From: Aldrovandia affinis
Taxonomy: Eukaryota; Chordata; Actinopteri; Notacanthiformes; Halosauridae
Reading direction: 5' to 3'
Length of the DNA stretch: 64,000 nucleotides
Assembly (NCBI GenBank): GCA_029706075.1
Contig: JAINUG010000087.1
Location: 1,426,001-1,490,000, forward strand
This document shows positions 39,561-49,800 of this stretch, piece by piece. Within the stretch, counting starts at the first letter, position 1. Every line of letters starts with the position of its first letter. Position numbers and translations under genes: made by a program. The notes under the pieces were generated by a model. That model did no database searches, had not been told where the DNA came from, and was given only the letters and a program-made list of their open reading frames with translations.

Positions 39561-40234
39561 CCTTCAGAGAGAGGGGAAGCCATTAAATGAATAGTTAACA
39601 AGGCCGGTTCAGTGGGACGGCCGGCTGCTGCACCTTATGACTGTGAGAGAGAGCCGTTTGTCTGGGAAAGCTTTCAGAGCTGAACAGCCGCAGAGGAGAG
39701 AGCACTCAGAGGGAGTATCTCAGGGCACTACAGTGTTGTCATTCAGGCCTCTACTCTGCCATGATACACAAGCGCGGAAGAAAGGTATCTCTCTCTGTCT
39801 CTCTCTATGTTTTCCCTACCCTAACTCAGGCTCATTAACATTCATTGGGGCCCCACCCTCTCCCCACCTCTTACTGTGATGTCATCGTTAAGCATGTCTC
39901 TCTTTCTCTCTCTCTCGCTCTCTTTTTCTCAGGCTCATTGTCATTCATTGGGGCCCCACCCTTCCCCCGCTTCTCCCTCTGCTGGGCTCCGTGGGGGCCA
40001 GCTGGTGGTGCCCCCTCCCCCAGCCTCTCCCTCCCCAGTCAGGTTTCCGTGGGGGCCAAAACCCCCCGTCCATCAGCAGCACCAGGACTGAGGCAACACG
40101 TCACAGGCAGGCTGAAGGTACAGCTGCTTCACATCTGTGTGGAATTATGTGTGCTCATCACAGCACTAAAGGCAAATACAGCCAGTACTCAGATCAGCTG
40201 CATGTATATATATATATTGTAATATAAAAGATGT

Positions 40235-40583
40235 TATATATATATCCATCCATCCATCCATTATCTAAGCCGCTTATTCCTAGTCAGGGTCGCGGGGGGC
40301 TGGAGCCTATCCCAGCATGCGTTCCGGGCGAGAGGCAGGAATACACCCTGGACAGGTCGCCAATCCATCGCAGGGCACACACACCATTCACTCACACACT
40401 CATACCTACGGGCAATTTAGACTCTCCAATTAGCCTAACGTGCATGTCTTTGGACTGTGGGAGGAAACCGGAGTACCCGGAGGAAACCCACGCGGACACG
40501 GGAGAACATGCAAACTCCGCACAGAAAGGCCCCCGGCCTGGATTCGAACCCGAGACCTTCTTGCTGTGAGGCGACAGCGCTGT
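40235..40583 (-). mobile_element. tRNA-derived SINE (family B) with (ATGG)n tail
   Basis: The minus strand starts with GCTGTCGCCTCACAGCAAG and GGGTTCGAATCC (box B), passes the conserved words CATGTTCTCCCGTGTCCGC and GGTTTCCTCCCACAGTCC, and ends in an ATGG repeat at 40237-40261. This is a very common fish repeat and the copy is nearly full length. The open frames within it are not genes. Confidence 0.85.
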
Positions 40584-42420
40584 TATATATATATACATGG
40601 TCTATTTTTATGTCATGTATTGGATCACAAATTATATTATATTATTATAATAATTTATCATTACCTAAGGTATAATATAATATCTGATTATAAATAGATA
40701 GATAGATTAGTGTGTGTACCTACTGTGGAGCTATATAAGTAGGTCTTTAATTTCTAGATTTGAGGACAGAATACGCATATAAGTTATAAATTACATGAAT
40801 CTTTTGTGGAAAAGCAAGGATGGAAATAGCACTCTCGATCTATAGCAGTTTCAGGCAATCCAGATTTTACAACAAGCTGGTTAGTGCCCCACCACTAGTG
40901 GCTTCCACTGTAAAACCTGGCAAGGCTCAAATTGCTATGAATCAGTAGGTTTATTTCTATCCTGGCAAAGAGACATTAAATTTGTATTTGTGTTGGAACG
41001 CTGCCCCTCAAACAGGTGATGGATGGGAAGACTGAGCATCTGAATAGAGTCAACATTATGCTGGGTACTCTGGTTTGGCATCATATAGGCACCATTTTAT
41101 TTGTAATAAAAAAGTCTCTAGTGTTTTGTTGCGTTTATTGAAGAATACCCCTGTCTTTTTTAGTTGCTGCAAAATCAGTATGAATGTAATTATTAATGAT
41201 CAGACAGATCCAGACAGATACAGGGCTGACTTCCTGGTGTATCTGCACTTTTCTTCTGCAACGATGATAGACAGTGCCAAACTGTCACTTTGCATGAACA
41301 ATCACATGCGTAGGTAGGAGGGCCAAACCCAGCAAGGGGATGTGGCTGAACTGTGCAGTGGAGTGTAAGCCTATAGCCCATCCCAGTGTAATTTATCTTG
41401 TAGCCGATCCACTTTTTAAAATCATATCACTCTAGTTGATCCTGCTCTCTGAGCTGATGGAGTTTGCAGGGTTGTGTGCATTGCCCCCTGGTGGCCATAC
41501 ACAGTCAGGCAGCGGTCTTGTCATACCCTGTTGTACTCTCTCCTTCTTGTCTGTCAAGTGACAGAACATTGTTTAGTTTTTTTTGTACGTTGTGGTTTCG
41601 TAGTGTCTGGACTTGACTTAAATGTTCCTTTTTTCACTGAATCACTGTGCAATGGGGATTCAGCCCACTATGGATAATTACTGAGGTGCATGAACAGCGA
41701 GTGATGTCTTTAGCTTTGTAACAAGTAATGTTTTGCTCACAACTTGCTCATCTAGCCAGTCCTCTAAGGAGTGACATCCAGCTGAGGAGTATCAATGGCA
41801 AAAGAGAAAGTTGTCATTTTGTATCCCCTCTTCAAGGCTTAGCCAGTCCAGTTTAAATGCCTATAAAAGATTAAAAACTTTATCATTTTTAAGATTATCC
41901 TGAAAATCTCTGTGGCATAAAGTCAGGTGAATTTGACCACCATTTTATCAGGTGCTGTGATTTGTGTAAAGGCCTATATCTAGATTCTACCCAGACACCG
42001 GCTGGTAATTCCTCCTGAAGCTTTCTTCTCTTAATTTTTTATTTTTGTTTCTCTGTCCTGACACTAGGTGGCAGTGTTATCAAAATGTCCTGAAGCAGAA
42101 GGCACTTGAGCATCTGAGGCCTGCTATGGCATCAGGCCAGGCTTTTGTCTCACTTCAAGAATATCTGCAGGAATAATAAATGATGTTTCAGGTATTTTGG
42201 CACATGCCCTTTTCTCGGGAGAATCACAACACTACTTGGTTTTAATACTGACACAGTTAGGGATTCCATTCTTAGGGAATTTAGACAAATCTAAATACTG
42301 CAACACCTGTTCCCCTTGGGGTTCAAACCCAAAGAATTTGCAGAATGTTCTGGAACCTTGTGTAACAAACCCAGAGAGGAGCCTACCAGGGAAACTGAGC
42401 ATAGCTTTGTGTTGTTGTGC
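40584..42420. other. Non-coding stretch, no gene seen
   Basis: AT-rich start with GATA repeats at 40694-40710; otherwise unremarkable. No coding region is supported. Confidence 0.4.
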
Positions 42421-42480
42421 AGGTCTACAGGGCGAAAGAGAGAAAGAGAAAGAAAGAGAGAAAGAGAGAGGGAGAAGGGT
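42421..42480. repeat. (GAAA)n/(GA)n purine tract
   Basis: An almost pure A/G strand. The 178-aa open frame at 42197-42733 that runs through it has no domain and is not accepted as a gene. Confidence 0.9.
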
Positions 42481-42733
42481 CAGAACCCAAACAACACTGG
42501 ACACATTTGAGAGAAGAGAGGACTCTTCTTTGTATCCCCTTCTTTGCCTCTCCATTCCTCTGGCACCAATTCAATCCACGACAACAATTTTGACTCACAG
42601 TAATGTGCAAGGAAAGGTATGTGTCTCTCACTATTGCTCAAACAGCGTATTGTTTTTAGGCTTTAATCTATGTACTCTTTGTCAGTGCTGTCAGTCCAGT
42701 CTTAATTTTGGGACTGACATGTTGTCACTATGA

Positions 42734-43850
42734 CTAAAACATTGGACAATCAAGCACCCTTTTTCTAAAACCTTATTTTGGTATAATAATTTGTGGCAAT
42801 TACTAACCACTTCTGTTCTTTGCCAAGGTATACCTGAGCATAAAGGAGCAGATCTCCCCCTGGGTTCACATCTTAAGATCATTTCTTTTTACATTTGGAC
42901 TAAATTATGGATGATTTCCAGTTCAGCAAGAGGGAAAACAGCAAAACAACAGAAAGAGCAACAGAAAGAGCCTCTGTTGTTACATGGCAGTGAAATTCAT
43001 ACTGTAAGCAAACCAGTGTTCAGTGGGAGGCCCAGACCACATTTTAGGCATTGCTCTAAAATCACACATTTCACTTTTTTTTCCCATTCATTCATTCATG
43101 TCCAGTGACGAGGTCCGGCCTGGCTCGTTAGTCAGTTGTTCGTTTGTCACTGACCTTATTTGCATGGTTCAGTTCTGCACTTTAATTGTGTTTTCCTCTT
43201 CCTGTTCTTGCTCTCTAGGGTTGTGTGTGTTGTTACTTTGTGTGTACAATGGTTAACAATGTCATGAAAAAAAGTCGCACTGACTACTATACCCCCAGTA
43301 GTAATGTAGTAATGCAGGGCTTACCCTCTCCATGTCCTGTATAAGTATGACTTGTGCATTTCTATCAAATACTTGGTATAATGAAGTTGCTACTCTATGA
43401 TAAAATAGGTCAAGGACTGTGAAATTGGAAGGACACCTCAACCAAACAGAGAATAATAGCAAAATGAGGATCTGAAGAAGCTGGCTGCTAAAACTGTCAA
43501 TGTCTAAACTCTTTAACACAAGACAATGTTCCTCAGGGGTCAGGAGATCAAGAAAGATGCATGTGTGTGTGCGTAAGAGAGAGAGGACATTTGTTTGGAT
43601 CTGTGATTCCTGATATATTTATTTCTTTATTTCTTTATTTATTAGCAAAAAGCATTAGCACAATGTTAAAAAACGAGGGAAGCCAAAGGCTAGTTTCCAG
43701 CACCGCTCCGTAATAAACTACAGAAAAAGAAAAGTATATATCAAAAATAAAAACAAACCAAACAAAATACATGCACACACACATTAGAACAACACTCACT
43801 TAACACAGCAACATAACAAATAATACAACAAAAAAACCCACATCTATTTA
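42734..43850. other. Non-coding stretch, no gene seen
   Basis: Ordinary sequence with short TTTATTTC repeats near 43618-43645 and no supported gene. Confidence 0.4.
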
Positions 43851-43852
43851 GA

Positions 43853-44215
43853 ACAGAGGTTCTCAATCTCATCCTGCATTCTTCCTGTGTATGCTAGTTT
43901 CCATTCCAGCCAGCCTCCTGATAAATGAATATTACTGATTACATACATCTAAGTACTTCCATAATTTTGTCCATAAACTGATTTTAATTCATTCAGATTT
44001 GACTCATGGCATTTTTGTTTTGATCATTCAGCTAATTTTTCACAAATGCTTTCATTTTGGTGACCAGGTATCAATGCTTGCAGCATTTAGGACCCTACTG
44101 CGATTTCACCTGCCACTCAATCTTTCATTTAAAATGCAACCTCTTTCTATAGGATTTATTTGCCACAAAGTACACTACATAAAATTAAATTATCGTTTGT
44201 CTGAGAACTAATCTG
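43853..44215 (+). repeat. Dispersed repeat, copy 1
   Basis: The segment 43990-44190 aligns by eye with 48510-48700: both run through CACAAATG.TT, GTGACCAGG, TTAGGACCC.ACTG, GATTTCAC, AATGCAAC.TCTTT and GGATT.ATTTG in the same order and spacing. The left end CAGAGGTTCTCAATCTC resembles a hAT-type terminus. Two colinear copies in one window show it is a mobile-element family, otherwise unidentified. Confidence 0.55.
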
Positions 44216-44324
44216 GTTGATTAACAAGCCCTTAAATTAATATGGGCTATTCATTCTTCGTAGCATGCACATCTAGTTCAGACATCTTTGGCCTTAGAGG
44301 GTAAATAATCATTAGTGTCTAATT

Positions 44325-44327
<3 letters not shown>

Positions 44328-44360
<33 letters not shown>
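44328..44360. repeat. (TG)n microsatellite
   Basis: A pure TG run of about 33 bases. Confidence 0.95.
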
Positions 44361-44361
<1 letters not shown>

Positions 44362-44439
44362 TACAGCAGTACACTGTACGTGTCTGTAGGCAGTGAGGGC
44401 TCACAGCTATTATGTGCACATCTGTTTATGAGGACATCT

Positions 44440-44517
44440 GCTTTATTGTTGCTGCACTGATCTCCTGCTCCAGCTGTGATTACTCTTGCCATTATAAATC
44501 CACATATTGTAAGTCAT
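44440..44517 (+). mobile_element. LINE 3' fragment, diverged
   Basis: Text ATTGTTGCTGCACTGATCTC followed by TGTGATTACTCTTGCC and TTGTAAGTC parallels 45350-45430 of the longer LINE copy, so it is a diverged fragment of the same 3' end. Confidence 0.5.
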
Positions 44518-45039
44518 ATGAAATTAGTCAACTTGTCCTTCAGAATTCCATTGAGGCACAACCTAGACATTATGAACAGTGAATATGAACTCTCAACATT
44601 ATTTTGTCTAGGCTTACAGATTTTAATTCTGGTCTCACGGGAGGCCTAGTTCTGGTCTCTTAAATATATATTTTTTTTTTTCCCGCTGTCTTGATATTAA
44701 CCAAGGGGTGACTGCGCTGAAAACTCTTACCCATATACCTGTACACACAGTACACCTGTACAGGGCCGTATCCAGGAGTCGAGAATTACCGAGGTCATGA
44801 GACCTAGCCCCTCTCGGGGTATTCATCACGAGAAATGTCACTAAGACATATTTTATGTAATCAGTCTACAATTGTAACTAATTCACTACAAGAGTAGTAG
44901 ACTGTCATGATTTTATGAATGGCCACTGAAAATGGACACTAAAGTGTAGCTAGATTTGTGCCTGTCACCACTGTCAATATACAGTATGCTACGTTAGCTA
45001 ACATTAGCCTAAATTAGCCTATCTCTACACCTACATCAT

Positions 45040-45480
45040 GCTTCGCTTGGCTTCAGATCAGCAGTCTGAGTTACAACTCCCGCTGTGCATCAAAGTTGTC
45101 CCAAGCGTCACTGCATCATCTTTGCTGAGTAAAGATTGTTTGGTCAGGACCGCGGAAACATTTGCGATCTCAAAACCCACCTTTTCAGACTCCACTACCA
45201 CTGAACTCTGTCCATCTAGCTAAATTGTCTTCACCACTGTTTACTTGTTCAACACTATATACCCCTCCTTACTCCATGAAAAAAACAAAAACACTAACCT
45301 TTTCCTTCCCAGTGTTACAGGTATGGTATGCAGCTACCTGCAATGATGCCTATTGCTGTATTACTGCACTGATCTCGTGCGCTAACTATGATTGTTCCTA
45401 CCATGAACTTATGGACATCTTGTAAGTCGCTCTGGATAAGAGCATCTGCTAAATGCTTAAAATGTAAAATGTAAAAATGT
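45040..45480 (+). mobile_element. L2-clade LINE 3' end (UnaL2-like tail)
   Basis: The frame at 45038-45223 carries the end of an L2-type reverse transcriptase (words VPSVTASSL, RTAETFAISKPTFSD). A 3' UTR follows and ends TGTAAGTCGCTCTGGATAAG at 45421 with AGCATCTGCTAAATGC and an AATGTAAAATGTAAA tail. That tail is the recognition hairpin shared with the SINEs at 48728, 49555, 50026 and elsewhere in this window, as known for the eel UnaL2/UnaSINE1 pair. It is 5'-truncated and inactive. Confidence 0.75.
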
Positions 45481-46850
45481 ATTTTGTAGTAACGACGAGA
45501 TCCACCTGCTCAGGATGGGTCCACTTCACCACCACATACACAGAAGTAATGAAACTTAAAAATAAAACTTTTGACCACACCTAGGATTCCTATAGGAATT
45601 AAATCATATATTATTTAAGTTATAACAGAAGATTTATAGCTTTCTCAAGACATAATACAAAGTTATAAATGTTTTATGGGGTACATATAATATTTATTCA
45701 ATTAAAAACTTTTTTTTTTGCAAGTAGAGATGTTCTGCAAATTTGTGCATGAAACTGCAGCACTGTCTATCCCTGGCTGCTAAAGCAATTGAGCAGTGCC
45801 ACAGTGCTAGGAGCTTTGCCAAGATTTCTTTCTTTAAATACGGCATGTGTTGACACCACTGGTTGTCACCTGAGGCATTCACACGCTGAAGATACACTGA
45901 CCTAGAGCCATAATTCCCACCTGTTTACTGCTGCGTATGCTATTGCGTTTTCTCTCATTCATCTTACAAACCGTTTGGATATTGTATCAATTTGAGGTGG
46001 GCAGAATGCTGGATCCTCCTTTTCAGCTTATTGATAAAAACAAGAGGAATACAAAAAATCAATCATATATTTTTTTACAAGTAAAAACAAAAACAGAACA
46101 TTCTTACGCTAAATATTGTATCACATAATATAGATAACGCATATAAAGTGACGCATATACTTTATATAGCTTTATATAAAAGTGACTCATCAACTGTACA
46201 TCTCAATTTGTAGAGAAATAATATCTAGGATTTGAGATATACAGTACAAGAGATAAGAAAATGCAGTATAAAATAAGACATAAAACATAACATCACAACA
46301 AAAGTCTAAACTACAGTGAAAAACAACATAAGAAGAGCATCTTCAAGTCTTCAACATAATGGTTACATTGATATTTTTAGCGAATACTTCTGGCGAATAC
46401 TAACATATAGAGAATAAATCCCTTCCTTTCTTCTTAGTACTTCCATAGTTTGAACATTTGGTACTACGGAACATATATATTTTAGATATCGGTAAACACT
46501 TGAAGTCTAATACACAGACATTGTAATTCATAACATTGGTGATTCTATACTTCCTTGATTATTCTTCATTAGTGAGTAAATATGTCAGGGCAGTTGAACT
46601 GCCATGGAAAAAGTGAATTTCACACAGTGAAAAGTAAGGCACTGCAGGTAAACAAATATTGATTGATAATAACTCTCCTTTTAGAGGTTGCAAATCACAG
46701 GTGCTTGTATACCCACACCTTATCTATCTAGCAGCGGAGCCTCACATCAACACACGATAAAAACTCACAACTAAAACAGTCTGTAGGTCAATTCAGCTGA
46801 GCGGACGGCCAACATATATCAGCAAAATATTCCTCATACTTTCAGAGAGA
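45481..46850. other. Region upstream of the mfap4-like gene
   Basis: AT-rich with no gene. The promoter of the plus-strand mfap4-like gene should lie in the last few hundred bases; an AT-rich ACGATAAAAACT at 46754-46765 is a weak TATA candidate but nothing decisive is visible. Confidence 0.35.
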
Positions 46851-49800
46851 ATGAAGGTAGGCCACTTCTTATGCAAATGTAATGTATGTTAAATTATGAT
46901 TCAAAAATAATAATAATAATCTCAAAACAAATAAAAATTAAATATGCGCACACACCTGTGGGACATTTTCTGGATGCACCAGAGTGCTTAAATCTGCTCT
47001 GCTTTCTCAGTAGGTGGCTGGAGAGAAAATAAAAGGAGCAGACTGAAAAGCTAATTTTTTTGCATGATTAATTTTGTGTCCCGAACCCAAAATGAATAAA
47101 TAAATTTATATTTAATGTGTATGCTCTCTCTTTCTCCGTTTTTTTCCTATTAATTTTGAGAACCCCTTTAACTTTATTTAAGAACCGTACCAAATTGGGA
47201 GAAAAAAATAAACTGTGTTGGTTTCCGGCCTGTGTCTCTTACCGGCAGTGCCCTTGCGTTTGTTGCAGGTTTTGGTTCTCCTGTCATTGCTGATCCCAGC
47301 GGGGTCTTACCCCCTGTTTCAGCCCCTAGACTGTGCGGACATCTACAACCACGGCTCCCAGGCCAGCGGGGTGTATCCGGTGTACCCTGGGGGAGCCACC
47401 CTCCCTTTCTATGTGTACTGTGACATGGAAACCGAAGGGGGTAAATGGACTGTAAGTACGTCTGCCTGATTAAACGAAGAGCTACCGCTAACATTACTGG
47501 AACAGTAGCCATATACAGTATGGCCATGCACGTATGTAATTAATGCAATGATAATATATTTTTTTCTCTCTGCACAATTGTGTCAGTATGACAAAATATA
47601 TTTCCCCATTTTTAAGCATAGTTGACTTTTGACTTTTAAAATATAATAATTGAATCATTTTGGAGGGTACTGTATATTCAAACCTTTGTGTATAAATTCA
47701 ATTTCAAATATACACATACAGTAGTATACAGGTATATACAGTAGTAAGCAATGAAATCCTTAATGCAATATTGCATTTATATATCATGGTTTTAAAACAC
47801 ATGCCAATGTTTCATAGGTAGGTTTCACATTGAATATACAGTGTACATAAAAAAACGATTAAATGTTTACCAAACATTTATGTATTTAGTTACAAAATAT
47901 TATTCAACCAAAGTAATGTAAAGAGTGCAAGAATCATCTAGCATCATCCTAACATGCTGGTGTTCTGTATTGAAGTATTAACACATTTTCATTTATTTGA
48001 GCAAGCAGTATTATACTAAAATAAATGAAAATATTTAAATACAGGTCTTATACAACTCAATACCCACATTACACAGAACATCAGCATGTAATTATTAATT
48101 ATCCCCATTGCTCAATATCAACTTCAACCAATAACATCATCTGTTCAGATCTACTTCTACCATTACATTTTTAAGCATTTTACATGTTAAGCATTTGGAC
48201 GTTCTTATCCAGAGTGACTTACAAGATGTGCATTAATACATGGTAAGAACAATCATTGTTTGCCCATTAACACCATCTGTTCATAGCTGCTAATTGCATT
48301 AACCAGATCAATATATCTCTCATTATGTTTCTTCAAATGTTATGTAACATTTCAAAATGACATTTGTATGAGTTTCATTTTCTGTATTTGAAAATAGCAC
48401 ACTCCATAAAGCACATGTAAATACTACCTATGTTGTTGATTGATACTTCACATGACAACATTAGAAGTCTTAAAACATTACATACAATACCGACACAGTA
48501 TATAACGTGAGTTTGGCTTGGATTTGCTCTGTCACTGAACTCTTAATTTTCCACAAATGGTTTAGTTTCAGTGACCAGGGGTCCAGACTTTCAACAATTA
48601 GGACCCCACTGATTTCACAGAAAAAATGCAACTTCTTTGTAAAGGATTCATTTGTCATATTGCGCATTACAGAAAATGAACGCATTAGTGACGGATTGAA
48701 AGTTCTGGGGTGTGAATAGGGGACATTTCTTCTTCTGGGTTTGTAACTTAGAGGTTGCAGGTTTGATTCCCAGGTGGGGCACTGCAAATCCCTTGAGCAA
48801 GGTACTTGAATTTACTTGAAGCACTCGAATTACTCAGGTAACCTAAGTTGCACCAGTAAATATCCGGCTGTATAAATGTATTGTGTGTAAAGAAACCTAA
48901 GCTGTGTAAGTCGCTCTGGATAGGAACGTCTGCTAAATGGCGTAAATGTGGCCATATCTATCATTTTATTACCGAGCTCTCAAGGCTTTTCGCAGATCTC
49001 TAACAGGAATCCTCACCTCCACTCCCAACCCCAGGTGCTTCAGAGAAGAATGGATGGCACTGTCAACTTCTTCAGAGGGTGGGATCAGTACAAGAGAGGC
49101 TTTGGCTCAGCTGCTGGAGAGTACTGGCTGGGTGAGCTCTTCAAAGACTCTTTACTCTCTAAATGTATTGTTTCAAATTTTTCCCTGTTTTCTTTTTTCT
49201 TCCCCCAATTTGGTTGCCAATTATAGCCTCTATTTATATCAATTCACCCTCCCCCACGAGGCCACCGCCTGTCCTCCTGGTAACGAGCCAATTTTTCAGG
49301 GCCGGTAGATCTGCTCCTCGACGAACTCGTGCCGGCTCCCCCTCCCCCCTCCCCCTGGGGTGGACAGCCAAATGCTGCTACCCGATCGGGGCTGACAACC
49401 AGGGCCGGTCTAGTTGAGATGGGTTTCGAACCACGTCCCTGACAGGCAGTGCACATTGTATGGGACTAGCCAAAATACAGTGCATTGGACCGCTACGCTA
49501 TCCGCCACCCCGTTCAATGACTCTTTAAAAGGCACCTAGGATAGTTAATAATGAGAACAGTGTGGTATAATTGGGCTTGTAATGCAAAGGTTGCAGGGTT
49601 TGATTCCCAGGTGTGGTACTGCCGTTGTGCCCTTGAGCAAGGTACTTAACCGGAATTGCTTCAGTAAATATCCAGCTGTTTAAATAGATTGTATGTAAAG
49701 AAATGCAAACCATGTAAGTCGCTCTGGATGTCAGCTAAATGCGTAAAATGTAGATTCAATATAATATAACCCCGGGGAAAGTGTTTGTTGGAATTGATCA

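Noticed and set aside
40235..40583. Open frames of 68-112 codons on both strands
   Set aside because: They lie inside a common tRNA-derived SINE.
42197..42733. 178-codon open frame on the plus strand
   Set aside because: It passes through a GA repeat, has no domain, and the flanks show no splice or codon structure.
49400..49512. tRNA gene from box A/box B words on the minus strand
   Set aside because: The spacing and lack of a cloverleaf fit a SINE head, and a sibling SINE exists at 31440; the same reasoning applies to 61660-61700 and 50200-50250.
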